Below are positions 23,207 through 33,958 of a stretch of 64,000 nucleotides of DNA, in pieces; the first letter of the stretch is position 1; each line of letters opens with the position of its first letter. Location: NCBI GenBank assembly GCA_025435555.1, contig JAIWWG010000049.1:203795-267794 (forward strand), in the 5' to 3' direction. The notes under the pieces are model-generated. The model was not told the origin of the DNA. It searched no databases and worked only from the letters and a program-made list of their open reading frames with translations. Source of the DNA: Chytriomyces cf. hyalinus JEL632 (lineage: Eukaryota; Chytridiomycota; Chytridiomycetes; Chytridiales; Chytriomycetaceae). The translations under genes were made by a program, and so were the position numbers.

Positions 23207-25478
23207 ATGAACGTAGCAGCCAGTCAGATGCTGCGCCAGAAAGCTTCAATCGTGCAACAGAGTGGCGGATGGATGCCAGAAGTCCCGGCGCTTGCAGGTG
23301 CGGCAACGCTTGTGTTCCAGATGCACACCGGGGGGGATCCAACACAAAACCAACGCGCTTTCTTTCTCGAAATCAATATGTATCAGTTCCTGACGCGTCT
23401 CTCGGCGGAGAAAACATTATCATTGCGAAACGAAGAATTGTCAAAGTCAATCTGAAACACTGTCTCGCAATTGATGTTTCGATCGCAGCCATGGATGTGC
23501 ACAAGCCGTCGAACCAATGCATTATGGCGTGCGGCAAAGTTCTTTATCTATGGGATCTTGAGAAGCTGAGTATGATTCGAAAGGTGTGTGCGTTTTGCAT
23601 TTCTTTTTGACTGGAACTTGGTCAATTAAACGTTGACACTGTTTTCGAGCAAAGTATGGTCGCACAACCGGCAGCATTCATCGAGGTAATAGCGATTGCG
23701 CAACCATCGAAATCAGATATCTAAGCTACGCGTAAATTTTTAAAGAACAAATCCTGACTGTCCGATTTAATGCAACGGGCGCACGGATCGTCTCATCGGG
23801 CGTGGACAAACGCATCGTTATTTGGAACGTTAAAACGTCAAAAACTGAAAAGTAAATAACTTTTCATGTTTCGGATTCAATTAGAAGCTGAACACTTGAA
23901 AATAGGATTCTGGAAGGACACAAGGGGCAAGTGTTTCAAGCAGAGTTTTCACCGGATGGAGAACGGATTCTTTCTGCGTCGGATGATGGACGCGTGATTG
24001 TGTGGGACTGGCATACAGGTGAGCGGAAATCGCTATCGATGTGCTGGGCAGCGTACTCACGCGTCTTCGAAACTTTGAATAGGCGCGGTGCTGTTATCGT
24101 ACATCCGACATCCGGCCGCAGTTCGATCTGTGGCAACGTTTCCAGAACATCCTGAAAAGATTGTTTGTGGCAGGAATGATGGTAACCATCAGTTGTTTTC
24201 ATTTGGTTTCAACTAACTTGGTTTCACTAAAAAAGGAACAATCACAATCTGGGATTTGAGTGTGAAAGGAATTGTCGACAATATTCTTCCTGATCCAGAT
24301 TGGATTCACGATGGCGAAGAGCAAAGTCTGGTTGGGTGGTACGGAATTCACAAGCACCACAGCGGTGAGACGCATACGCAGTGATCACATGTTTCGAAAA
24401 GTAAAATTAAAACTATCTTATCACTTATTTTCAGGCGCCATCATGGCCGTCGCAGTTTCCCCAAACGGAAAATACCTCGCCAGCGCTGCCTCAGACCACA
24501 CAACCAAACTCTGGAACGTTGTTTCCTACAACAAAAACGTTGAAATTGTGCAAGCAGAGCTTTTGGATGCGAGTCAGAAAGCTCGCGCGTTAGACGCGTA
24601 TATTGACGTGTTTGATGATCGATATGATGCGCAGATCAAGTTAAAGGAGTTTGCCGGGTTGATGATTGGAGAGGTTTATTGTGTGTGCTGCTTTTGGAGC
24701 TTAACACGTGCTGACTTGTGAAGGACACAGGTTCCTATTCCCACTGGATACCACGCAGACTTGCTCTTTACATACAGACATGAAGCTGCAGTGCTGTCCA
24801 TCTCATTCAACGCGGCATCAGAGTAAACGCGACCAAATGCAGCATCTGACTTAGCAAAATCTGATACAATTTATTTCTCCAGCATCGTCGCAACAGGGTC
24901 CATGGATGCAACTTGTCGACTTTGGTCGTGCCGTAGAGGGGACTTGATCTTTCAAATCAACGTGCCAAGCGCCGTTTCGCAGGTCGCGTTTTGCCCAGTT
25001 TCAAATGATTTGTATGCAGTGTGTCAGAACCGTATGCTTGTGAGTTGCGTTTTAATTATTTTCTTTTTGTTGGATACAATGATTTCATCTTCTCATACTC
25101 TCTCTTTTGATGCAATGATTTAATTTTTGGCAGGTTTTTGAAGTGCATCCAAGTGCGAAGGAGGAGGAGCTGCCAGAAGCCTGGTGCGCAGTATTTTAAA
25201 TATTTGAGAGTTGTCTTGTCATTGAATTGATTCATGTTCTTCTACTGGATTCAGGCGTCTCAACGCAGAGGCTTTTTACTCTGGCGACAACACCCGTGTC
25301 AAGAACGTGAGTCTCCTCATCAATTGCTTTTAGTGGTCCTTAACTACCCACTTTCACACAGACGCCGGACCGTTCGTTCAGAACAGGCGACGATGAAACC
25401 GAATGGGATCCAGCTGTCCTTGCAGATAAAATGAAAAGTGCGACAACATCTTTATTCATCAATATCCTTGCAAACTGA
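23207..25478 (+). CDS. WD40-repeat protein
   Basis: Multi-exon gene starting at ATG 23207. The first intron (23298-23386) restores the frame into VPDASLGGENIIIAKRRIVK. At least seven WD-type blades are readable: CGKVLYLWDLEKL, SSGVDKRIVIWNVKTSK, SASDDGRVIVWDWHTG, VCGRNDGTITIWDLSVKG, SAASDHTTKLWNVVSY and SMDATCRLWSCRRGDL are among them. An acidic C-terminal tail ends at TGA 25478. A 60-residue helical insertion (NVEIVQAELLDASQKARALD) separates two late blades. It probably forms one propeller acting as a scaffold. The orthologue is not recognised. Head-to-head pairing with a coiled-coil gene suggests a shared, possibly flagellar, role. Confidence 0.75.
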
Positions 25479-25506
25479 ACGGCAACAAAACAACAAAACG
25501 CCAGTC

Positions 25507-27276
25507 ATGAACGTGGAAGACTTGAAACAACTCATCTCACATGGCCTAGTTCTCCCAAGTTTCCTCGACACGCTCTTGTCCCAGTTTTCATCCGTTGACG
25601 CCGAGAAGCTCTTTTTCAACATGAAAAAGTTTAAAATGCAGCCAAACCAATTGCTGCGGCTGTTGGTGAATGCTAAATTTCATCCACGCGATGTGTTGAA
25701 GGCATTGAGTGCAGCGGAGAATGCGGGGGTCTTGTTTGCAGCCGCGCTTTCGGTAGTCTTCTTTTTAATAGGGCTCCGGTTTATATTAACCAAGGATGTA
25801 TGCCAGGGGGTCCCCATATCTTCGCTCATGATCCGACTAGGATATAAACCGTGCGACACTGAGAAGGAGCAGATTTATCTCCATCTGCGTGATTTCAATC
25901 CAGAATTAAGTTGAGTGGCAACAAAACACCACAATGCCTTTTTTCTAACTGGTATCATACAACCGAAAACACGATTAAGGCTTACTCGAAGCGCCGCTGA
26001 ATGTCAACAACAGCCGACGAGCCACTGCACAAAGTGGTTCGGACGGTCGCGGAATATCCGCATTGGCAGGGTTCTCACCCGGTGGTGGTGGGCGCAGAGA
26101 GTCGGAAGAGTACTATATGCAAATGGAACGGCAACAGCAGTTTTACAATCAATCTGACACGTACCATGGCGAGATGCAAGGACCGCAGTGGGGACGCGTA
26201 AAGTCGTTGACGGGAGATGTTGTCAAGTATATTCCTAGTGAGCAGTTGAAGCTGCTGAAAGGTGGGCATTCGAATCCTTCCGCTCAAAGCATACTGATAT
26301 TATTCTCTGTGAAAAAAAAAGACTTTCAGGGACATCGAGAAATCAAACCGATTTTCATGAGACAGATTCTCGTTGACGCGCCCAAGCATCCAAATTTCAC
26401 ACCTCAAAGCCCAATTCGCGATACTACGGTAACATTTTCCCTCAAGTTCCATCACTATATGAACTTACCCATTGTTGTTGTTTCAGCCGTGGGTTCCACA
26501 ACGTGGCGCCGTGTCCCAGATGGGTGTGCGCTTCAATGAAACGTAAACGTTCATATTTCAACTTTCGGAGAGTTTTTTACTCATCCACCGTACCCTCCTT
26601 GCATCTTCACCCAGCGTAACAAACTCGCGCGGCAGCAATTTTTCGAATCTCGTCACAAGGGTAAGTTTTTGTTCTGAATGAGATCCATTTGGTGGCACTC
26701 ATGTACCTGCTTTGTTTAAATGTGATACAGAGAAACAAGCGGAATACAGGAGCAAGCCCACCAAGACCGCTTCCGGCCAAGAAAGAGTTTCTAGGAACAA
26801 GCTCCAAGACTGTATTCAACCCTGACAGGTAACGAGTCTTTCGGTGCACGCGTTTGGCCGTTAACACTCAATTGTGTAATTTAGATACCTCAAAACAATG
26901 GGAATGAATGTCAGATTCAGCTCTGAAAATGACCGTGGCGTCAAAAGAGGCGCCAAAGCCGGTGGAATGGCTGTTGGCCAGGCAGACATGGGGATGGTCA
27001 ATGGCAATGCACTGAACGTGGGTGGTGCTGGCCACTCCAACAATCCAAACAGGACTCAAGGTTTCAATGGGTCTTTGATCCAAGGACACGTGTATGCGGA
27101 ACCTATCGCGATCCGAGGTTCCAGGAATCAGGTGAATCACCAAGTTTTTGTGGCAGCGCTTCCCCATTACGCGTTAACTTATTGCAAAACATTTCCAGGA
27201 GATTAAAGAGCAGTTTGTAGTAGGCAGTGGAATATCGTTGAAGGAGGCCACAGCTCGACAGTTTCAGTTCGAATAA
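25507..27276 (+). CDS. hypothetical Asn/Gly-rich protein, multi-exon
   Basis: Begins 28 bp after the WD40 stop codon with MNVEDLKQLISHGLVLPSFL. An N-terminal helical region (SVDAEKLFFNMKKFKMQPNQ) is followed by a Gly-rich stretch (GRGISALAGFSPGGGGRRES) and a Gln/Tyr-rich stretch. The C-terminal half is basic and Gly/Asn-rich, with RPLPAKKEFLGTSSKTVFNP and RGVKRGAKAGGMAVGQADMG, and ends QFQFE at 27276. Several splices are clear (26450-26890, 27130-27200). The joins at 25900-25980 and 26260-26330 are not fully resolved. No family recognised. Confidence 0.55.
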
Positions 27277-27300
27277 AGTTTATTGCCTGTGCGATCGATT

Positions 27301-27750
27301 TCAAGGCTTCGTGTAGTCCCATCCGTTTGAAGGCGGAGTTTCGGTAGGGACTCTCAACCTCCTTGGAAAAACAGCCCCAGTATCAACGGCGCTCTTTTCT
27401 TTAGCATTTGTTCCTTCAAACAGATGCTTGTGGTTTGCTTCAAGGTCCTCCATTGCAGCGCGTAATCGAGCGTATTTCACGGCCAGTCTTTCTTCAGTTG
27501 CCTTCTTTTCACGCATTCGTTCGAGTGCCCACATTCGTTCCATGAGTTCCTGCTGAGACAGAGTTGCGGCAGTGGCATTCAGCGGGGCAGGGACGGAGGT
27601 GGTTCGTGATTCGGTCGACGCAGATGGTGAACCGTACAGGATGTCACGCACGGTTTGCACTCGTTTGTCTGTGATGCTAACGACGGGTCTGCGGCGTGTT
27701 CCTGCCGTTGTTGCCTTGCTGGCGTAGTGTCGGATTCCTGTTGAGAGCAT
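27301..27750 (-). CDS. mitochondrial large ribosomal subunit protein mL40 (MRPL28-like)
   Basis: Single exon of 149 residues. A basic, Ser/Thr/Ala-rich N-terminus (MLSTGIRHYASKATTAGTRR) fits a mitochondrial presequence. The family pattern is RVQTVRDILYGSP, then ELMERMWALERMREKKATEE, RLAVKYARLRAAMEDLE and a C-terminal FPRRLRVPTETPPSNGWDY. This matches the fungal mL40 layout in length and motif order. It converges with the upstream-listed gene, with 24 bp between stop codons. Assigned from remembered family features; an HMM search would settle it. Confidence 0.7.
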   Translation of the reverse strand: MLSTGIRHYASKATTAGTRRRPVVSITDKRVQTVRDILYGSPSASTESRTTSVPAPLNATAATLSQQELMERMWALERMREKKATEERLAVKYARLRAAMEDLEANHKHLFEGTNAKEKSAVDTGAVFPRRLRVPTETPPSNGWDYTKP

Positions 27751-27854
27751 TTTTCGTCTTCTTTTTTTTCTGTTTTTAACTAACGAATATTGGCTAACAT
27801 AATGATTGCATGCTGATTATAGAGATTCCAAAATAAATATTCTCTAAATATTTT

Positions 27855-29069
27855 ATGAACTGCATCCCGTATGAGATTGCGAGACTGATCGCACTGTGCC
27901 TTCCTGTCGACACCCGCCTGGCTGCGGTAGCCACAGCTTCGAACTCCCACTTTACGCAGCTGATCCTGTCTGATAATTCGTTCGCTCGTGAGCATCTGGC
28001 AACATATCTAAAGACTCATCCGCATGTCTCAATCGGACGAGGGACATGGACACTGCTCCCATTCACATACAAGTGCGCCATCTACGCCCGATTCATAACC
28101 GACGCAAATTACTACTTTGGAAGCTGCATTACTGCAGTGTACCCAATCCCAAATCACGCGTCAAGGCTTGTGTCGCGGCTGCTGGACGGCACATGCATCG
28201 ATCTGCGCAAATATGCACTCAACCTGGTTGACTTTCTGTGTGCAAATGCCTGCCCCGAGGCTCTCAAACTTTCAGTCGTTCATCCAAACATGGCTTGGAC
28301 GAAACCTGTCGCACAGCATTTCTTTCTGCACACAATTACTGGAAACAGATCCGATATGCTTGAATTCTTGTTGAAACAGACGCTTGTCGTTCCAGAGTTT
28401 GGAGCAAGCGCTGATCTCACGCATCTTATTGAGAGTGCGACTCAGTTTGGACATGTAGACCTCGTCCGACAACTGCTTTCCGATGGCAGATCAGACCCTT
28501 CAATCAACGACGGTGCCCCCTTACGTGAAGCAGCATCGACTGGAAACATTGATCTTGTTGCGTTGCTTCTTCAAGACACGCGCGTGCATCCAAACCCGTC
28601 TTGGCAGTTGATCAAACCCGCCATATTCGAAGCAACGCGTCACGGGCATGAACACGTTGTAAAGATGCTGCTTGCAGATCCACGCACGGATCCAAGTCTG
28701 CCAAACTGGTCGACGCTGGTTCGAGCTGTGCATGATCGGCGGATTGGGATTGTAAACGTCTTGTTGGGTGATGCCCGTGTGGACCCAGCGGCGAACGAGA
28801 GCGCAGCGTTGCGGATTGCATGCTCAGGTTCGAATCCAAATGAGGACCTTGTGAGGGTATTGATGGCGGATGGAAGGGTCGACCCAAACTGTTGGGAAGG
28901 AGCGTTGCTTTTAAATGCCGGGATGTTGCGTCAACGAGGGATTGTTAAGGCTTTGTTGGAAGGTGATCGCGTGCATGACAGCATTAGATTCGGAGTGGCT
29001 CTGACTGAGGCGGAAAGGGCTCGTTTGAAAGAGATTGAGGCTTTATTAACAGGAGTTGCTGAACCTTGA
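27855..29069 (+). CDS. F-box-like / ankyrin-repeat protein, full-length copy
   Basis: Single exon, 404 residues. The N-terminus MNCIPYEIARLIALCLPVDT resembles the first helices of an F-box. A linker follows, then at least seven degenerate ankyrin repeats from about residue 150 with the recurring unit G..LV..LL.D.R.DP. Examples are FGHVDLVRQLLSDGRSDPSI and HGHEHVVKMLLADPRTDPSL. Repeats of this form are common in large chytrid and giant-virus-like ankyrin families. It may be a substrate adaptor of an SCF ligase, but the F-box assignment is tentative. Two shorter paralogues follow directly downstream. Confidence 0.75.
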   Translation: MNCIPYEIARLIALCLPVDTRLAAVATASNSHFTQLILSDNSFAREHLATYLKTHPHVSIGRGTWTLLPFTYKCAIYARFITDANYYFGSCITAVYPIPNHASRLVSRLLDGTCIDLRKYALNLVDFLCANACPEALKLSVVHPNMAWTKPVAQHFFLHTITGNRSDMLEFLLKQTLVVPEFGASADLTHLIESATQFGHVDLVRQLLSDGRSDPSINDGAPLREAASTGNIDLVALLLQDTRVHPNPSWQLIKPAIFEATRHGHEHVVKMLLADPRTDPSLPNWSTLVRAVHDRRIGIVNVLLGDARVDPAANESAALRIACSGSNPNEDLVRVLMADGRVDPNCWEGALLLNAGMLRQRGIVKALLEGDRVHDSIRFGVALTEAERARLKEIEALLTGVAEP

Positions 29070-29089
29070 CTCCAAAATAGAAACCGCGT

Positions 29090-29963
29090 ATGAACAACCT
29101 GCCTTACGACGTTGCACGACTGATTGCGGTCCGACTGCCAGTGAGCACTTGACAGCTATAGCCACGGCATCCAACTTGCACTTTACTCAGCTTCTCTTCT
29201 TTGACGACATGTTTGCACGTTCACACCTGACGACATACTTGTTGAATAATGCGCTGGAACCGTCACGCACGGCGAATGGGCTCTACTTCCCTTTGCTTGC
29301 AAGTGCACAAAGTATGCGCATTTGATCGCTGACCCAAGTCACCAGCTTTGCCAACGCTTGTACCCACCCACCATTGCGCTCAGTCAGAATCGTGTCCAAG
29401 CTAATGAACGGCCTCTGCATCGTCAACCTAGATCAGCATATAATCAGGTTGATTGACTTTCTGTGCTTGACCACGCATCCAGACGCTGTCAAAGTGGCCA
29501 TCAACCATCCAAACGTGGCGTGGACACCCGATGTCGCCGACCGTATATTCCTCCATTCAGCCAGTTCCAAAACAACCGACATACTTGATTTGTGGGCGGC
29601 TCGATCTGATCCTGACGCCGAAGATTGCAGTCCGGGGTCGGGGATCTTCGACGCAGTGTTGGCGCTACGACGTGATACCAGATGCGCCAAAACAGTCGAA
29701 ATGTAGGACCTTTTGTGTCCAAACATTGGATTGCATGTACTGCAGCAACCATCTTCAACACGAAACTTGGTGCTGTGAATTATGTGGATGCATCGATTCG
29801 AACTTGGTTTTATTTTGCTCAAATCTGCGAACTCGGTCATGACTGCATGGCGCAGCTGTTTGCGCTGGATATGTACGATAGGACGCCATGACGTGTGTGT
29901 GGTGACTTGGAACAGAGGGTTGCATTTGAAGGCACAGCAACAAAAGATGGCGCCACTCCTCAC
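29090..29963 (+). pseudogene. decayed F-box-like / ankyrin paralogue
   Basis: Starts MNNLPYDVARLIAVRLPV, parallel to the flanking paralogues, then hits a stop. A shifted frame resumes with LTAIATASNLHFTQLLFF. At least two further shifts are needed to follow LMNGLCIVNLDQHIIRLIDF and NHPNVAWTPDVADRIFLHSA. The ankyrin part beyond about residue 190 is largely unreadable. The copy cannot encode a full protein. Confidence 0.75.
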
Positions 29964-29993
29964 TCAGGATATTGACAACTATTCCATGTCCGC

Positions 29994-30839
29994 ATGAACA
30001 CGATCCCTCATGAACTGGGGAGACTGATTGCTGCCCACCTGCCCATCGACACACATCTCGTGGGAATTGCTACAGCCTCAAACACGCAGTTCACGCAGCT
30101 GATCTTGTTCAATGACTCGTTCGCACGCACGCATTTGGTGACTTGTTTGACAAGCAGCTCGATGCTTGCCCTCAGTGGCGACGTTTGGCCCCTCCTTCCG
30201 TTCAGCTACAAGTGCGCAGCGTACGAGCAGTTGATCCAGGATTCAAAGTACTGCCATTCCAACCAGTTTACACCATTCCCGCTCTCAAACGCGCAGTCAA
30301 TCCTACTTGCGTGTAGATTGATGAACGGCACCTGCATCGACCAGCATGCATACGCTCTGAGGCTGATTGACTGTCTCTGCTCAAACGCACATTCAGACCC
30401 ACTCAGGCTCACAAGGACTCATCCAAACACGATCCCAGACTGTTTCACCTCAACCAATATCACTCTTTTCCTTGAACGAGCCACTCAATTCGGATACATG
30501 TCCCTTGTCCGCTGGTTACTCGAGGACGGCAGGGCTGATCCCACAGTCAACGACGGCGCTCCGTTACGCAATGCATGTGCTTTGGGTGATACTGCTTTGG
30601 TACATCTGCTGCTTCAAGACCCACGTGTGTATGTGAATCAATGTTCCAATGAAAGGAGACCTGCAATTTGTGAAGCGACGCGTCATGGGCACTGTCACAT
30701 TGTCAAAATGCTTCTTGCGGATCCACGCACGGATTTAAACTTGCCCAGTTGGTCGTCAGTGCTGGTACAGGCAGTTCATAGTGGACGTGTTGACGTAGTC
30801 GAGCTTTTGGATGATCCTCGTGGATGCGGCAGTGATTGA
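29994..30839 (+). CDS. F-box-like / ankyrin-repeat protein, shortened copy
   Basis: Single exon of 281 residues starting MNTIPHELGRLIAAHLPIDT. It follows the 404-residue paralogue closely but lacks about 40 residues before the first repeat. It stops after ELLDDPRGCGSD, where the paralogue has three more repeats. The next bases in another frame look like the expected continuation, so a small indel probably truncated it. About four ankyrin repeats remain (FGYMSLVRWLLEDGRADPTV, HGHCHIVKMLLADPRTDLNL). It may still be functional or may be an early pseudogene. Confidence 0.6.
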   Translation: MNTIPHELGRLIAAHLPIDTHLVGIATASNTQFTQLILFNDSFARTHLVTCLTSSSMLALSGDVWPLLPFSYKCAAYEQLIQDSKYCHSNQFTPFPLSNAQSILLACRLMNGTCIDQHAYALRLIDCLCSNAHSDPLRLTRTHPNTIPDCFTSTNITLFLERATQFGYMSLVRWLLEDGRADPTVNDGAPLRNACALGDTALVHLLLQDPRVYVNQCSNERRPAICEATRHGHCHIVKMLLADPRTDLNLPSWSSVLVQAVHSGRVDVVELLDDPRGCGSD

Positions 30840-31059
30840 CTGCATCGAGATATGACAAGGATAGTAGATGCGCTTACAGCGAATTAAAATGTATTTATTG
30901 CGTTTTTATGGTTTTCTATTTTCGATTGCGATTACGTGTAGATTGGTTGCTGTACTGAGGAGTAGAAGGTCAGAGATTGCGAAAGAAGAACTGAAGAGGA
31001 CTGAAAGAAGGATTTGAGAAGTGAAAAAAGGAAAAAAAAAGGCCGAGGCTGTCCGACAT

Positions 31060-31683
31060 TCACTTTGGCAGAGCATATGGAAACTGAATCAAAGCAGGCA
31101 TCTCTGGCTTCAACCACGCCTCGTTGCCCGGTGTCGCAACGGTTGCCAAGTACGCCGCCCAAGTGAAAGCAATGCTGTTGAGCGCAGCGAGTCTCAAACC
31201 CGGAGCACGAAGTCCCCAAGTGGCCAGTGCATTCATCCAAGGAAGAAACGTCCACGCAAGAGCGCCAACGTCAGGCATTTGTTCTTTTGCCGTCTCAAAG
31301 GCAGTTGGGTCGTCATGCACCAATGCAGCACTTGCATAGAGGAAACTAAAAGTCAATGGGGGGGCAAAGAGTGCTTGCTGGGCCGCCGCTTGGAGCACGG
31401 CGGTGGAGAAACGGATGCCACCGGGTCCCACAGGGAATGCCTTTGTAAGAAGGAAGGATGACGAGAAGCCGTACCAGCTCACGATGCCGAGTCCGAAAGA
31501 GGCAGTCTTGAGCGACCGGATGGGATCCCATTGAGTGCTGAAAGATGCGAGAGTTGCATGGATGGAGAGCGATGGGTCTGTGGATGCTGTGATGAGCTGG
31601 GATGCAATGTCGGCGCTGAAGAAGGTAGCTGTGGCCAGTGTCGTTCTCGGCAAGAGTGCTTGCAGAAGGACTCTGCTGGCCAT
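31060..31683 (-). CDS. Mpv17/PMP22-family membrane protein, copy 1
   Basis: 207 residues. The start MASRVLLQALLPRTTLATAT was chosen by matching the two paralogues. The Mpv17/PMP22 pattern is visible: SADIASQ early, then DPIRSLKTASFGLGIVSWYG and AAQQALFAPPLTFSFLYASA. The signature WTFLPWMNALATWGLRAPGL leads into WAAYLATVATP near the end. About four hydrophobic segments are expected in a mitochondrial inner or peroxisomal membrane. Family members form poorly understood channels linked to mtDNA or redox homeostasis. Tandem with two paralogues. A longer N-terminal extension from an ATG at 31743 is possible. Confidence 0.72.
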   Translation of the reverse strand: MASRVLLQALLPRTTLATATFFSADIASQLITASTDPSLSIHATLASFSTQWDPIRSLKTASFGLGIVSWYGFSSSFLLTKAFPVGPGGIRFSTAVLQAAAQQALFAPPLTFSFLYASAALVHDDPTAFETAKEQMPDVGALAWTFLPWMNALATWGLRAPGLRLAALNSIAFTWAAYLATVATPGNEAWLKPEMPALIQFPYALPK

Positions 31684-32098
31684 GAAACTGATTTCGGATG
31701 TGTTTTTTTGTTGGGAGAGAGATCCGGGTGGTGGACTGTGCATTGCGTTGGTCCGTTCTGATTGGTCAGTTTCTGATTGGTGATGGACGGTCAATTAAAA
31801 ATCTGAATAAAAATTGTTCATTAGGGTTACCAGGGGCACAAACATCTCAGACCTTCTTTTTGCTTCTTATTTATCCACTTTTTTTGCGCTATTTATTAAT
31901 ATCTTTCTGTTTATATTTATCTTCTTCTTTTTATGTTTATCTATTAGAAAACTAGGACACTATTTATCCATATTTTATCCATATTTTATCCATATTTTAT
32001 CCACAGCTGCGTCTTTGCAATGATGATATGCTTTATTATTGTAAGTTGTATGCTCGTGCAGTTTTTGATATGTACAGTAATTATAGTCCGATGGCCAT
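31684..32098. other. spacer between Mpv17 copies with an 11-bp tandem repeat
   Basis: No gene. At 31962-32002 the unit ATCCATATTTT recurs about 3.5 times. The flanks are T-rich. Confidence 0.6.
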
Positions 32099-32665
32099 TC
32101 ACTCGTCCCTTGGGGTCGCGACTGTTGCCAAGTAAGTGGCCCAACCAAACGCAATCCCATTCAACGTCGCAGCCTTAAAAGTCGGGTTCCGAATAGCCCA
32201 GTTCGCAAGCCCATTCGCCCACGGCAAGAAAGTCCATGCAAGAGCCCCAACTTCCGGCAGCTGATCTTTGGCCGTCTCAAATGCCGACTCATCATCATGC
32301 ACCAGCGCTGCACTTGCATACAAGAAGCTGAACGTAAGTGGCGGCGCAAACAGTGCTTGTTGTGTGGCTGCTTGGAGCATGGCAGTTGCAAATGTGATTC
32401 CCTTGGATGAAGCGGGGAACACTCGAGCAACGAGGAAGGATGTGGAGAAACCGTACCAGCCGACAACTCCGAGGCCGAAAGCGGCAGTTTTCGCGGACCG
32501 AGCGGGATCCCATTCGTTGGAGAAGCTTGCGAGAGTTGGAAGTGCTGTGCATTCGTTTGCAGTTGTGGTGGTGAGGAGTTGGGATGCAATGTCGGCGCTG
32601 AAGAAGGTTGCCGTTGCCACTGTGGATCGTGGGAAGAGTGCTTGAAAGAGGATTCGGGCGGCCAT
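32099..32665 (-). CDS. Mpv17/PMP22-family membrane protein, copy 2
   Basis: Single exon, 188 residues from ATG 32665 (MAARILFQALFPRSTVATAT). Motifs match copy 1 throughout: FSADIASQLL, DPARSAKTAAFGLGVVGWYG, QQALFAPPLTFSFLYASAAL, WTFLPWANGLANWAIRNP and the C-terminal WATYLATVATP. It is the shortest and most family-typical of the three, lacking the C-terminal extension of copy 1 and the Ser-rich insert of copy 3. Probably an integral mitochondrial or peroxisomal membrane protein; the solute is unknown. Confidence 0.75.
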   Translation of the reverse strand: MAARILFQALFPRSTVATATFFSADIASQLLTTTTANECTALPTLASFSNEWDPARSAKTAAFGLGVVGWYGFSTSFLVARVFPASSKGITFATAMLQAATQQALFAPPLTFSFLYASAALVHDDESAFETAKDQLPEVGALAWTFLPWANGLANWAIRNPTFKAATLNGIAFGWATYLATVATPRDE

Positions 32666-33322
32666 GTTTATGCGTTGTTGGGTTGGTTGGAATGCAAGGA
32701 AGGAGATTTCGGAGATGATTTTTTCCTTTATTTTTCAGCGGTGGCGGATATTTAAGGCCATCTCCCCAAAGTAACATTATAAATATTTATTACAAATGAT
32801 GACAGAAAATAAAAGGGCGCCTTCGAATCAGCCGCGCGTCATTTCGAATCCCGACTCTTGCACTCGAGCAACCACCCAGGTCCTTTTCAAATGCAACGAC
32901 GGGAACAGCTGAAACCTGCCAACTACTTGACCAGTCCAATTCCCACTTTTGCTTATCGGAAGGATACCCTCCTCGCGTGTGTCACGTGTTTGTTTTTATT
33001 TTAAGAGGCCGGCGGGCGTGAGTAATACTTGCGTGATGTGTCTCACTGAGAAAAATGACTCCCCCAAGCGCTCCTTAAATCGACAACAGGCAGCTCGGGT
33101 GTCTGCTTGAAGAGCTGCTTCAGGTGTGTAAATGAGTCACAAGTGCTGGTTACCTACATAGAACATTATTCTCGCTACCAGTGCATTTATTCAAAAAACT
33201 GCTATTACAATCATTACGTGCATCTACCAATGTGCATTCAAATGCTACCATTATACCATTACTTGTATACCCACAGGAGTAAATTCAGACACATTCCAAC
33301 AAACCCGTACATGCAAGCGATA
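32666..33322. other. intergenic region, no gene seen
   Basis: About 0.65 kb. The part next to copy 2 includes its promoter. The plus-strand ORF at 33107-33451 is a shadow overlapping copy 3. Confidence 0.5.
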
Positions 33323-33958
33323 TCAACTTGGCGTAGCAACCACGGCCAAATACGTAGCCCACCCCGTAGAAACCGAAGCCAACGCCGCCTTCTTCAAACC
33401 AGGAGACCGAATCCCCCAATTCACGAGTCCATTCACCCACGGCAAGAATGACCACGCAGTGGCTCCAACACCGGGCAACTGTTCCTTTGCCGTTTCGAAC
33501 GCAGTTTCATCACCGTGAAGTACAGCGGCACTCGAGTACAAGAAACTAAACGTCAATGGCGGTGCGAACAGCGCCTGTTGTGCGGAGGATTGGAGGAGCG
33601 CCATGGAGAGGGTGATTCCTTTTTTGCTGCATGCTGGAAGCACCTTGGAGAGGACGAAGGTTGTCGAGAAGCCGTACCAACTGACAATGCTGAGTCCGAA
33701 TGCCGCGCTTTTCGCGGAGCGGGAAAGGTCCCATTCGGATGTGAAGCTATCGAGAGAGCCTGAGATGGAGTCGAGGGATTCGAGGGGTCTGAGGGATGTG
33801 AGCGAGGAGGTGGAGGTGGAGCCACTCGACAGTGACGATAACGACTGTTCGCTGGATGCATGTGCGATAGCTTGGGATGCTACGTCGGCGGTAAAGAATG
33901 TGGCGGTTGCCATTGTGGAACGGGGCAAAAGAGCTTGAAGCAAAACACGGCCTGCCAT
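33323..33958 (-). CDS. Mpv17/PMP22-family membrane protein, copy 3
   Basis: Single exon, 211 residues from ATG 33958 (MAGRVLLQALLPRSTMATAT). It keeps the family motifs DLSRSAKSAAFGLSIVSWYG, QQALFAPPLTFSFLYSSAAV, WSFLPWVNGLVNWGIRSPGL and WATYLAVVATPS. A Ser/Leu/Thr-rich insert of about 25 residues, built on short SLxS-like repeats (residues 37-65), sits in the loop before the second membrane segment. In copies 1 and 2 that loop is short. The insert may be a regulatory loop or neutral repeat expansion. Confidence 0.74.
   Translation of the reverse strand: MAGRVLLQALLPRSTMATATFFTADVASQAIAHASSEQSLSSLSSGSTSTSSLTSLRPLESLDSISGSLDSFTSEWDLSRSAKSAAFGLSIVSWYGFSTTFVLSKVLPACSKKGITLSMALLQSSAQQALFAPPLTFSFLYSSAAVLHGDETAFETAKEQLPGVGATAWSFLPWVNGLVNWGIRSPGLKKAALASVSTGWATYLAVVATPS

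Noticed and set aside
28826-28840. Perfect B-box-like GGTTCGAATCC
   Set aside because: Lies inside the intact ankyrin ORF with no A box or cloverleaf around it; chance match.
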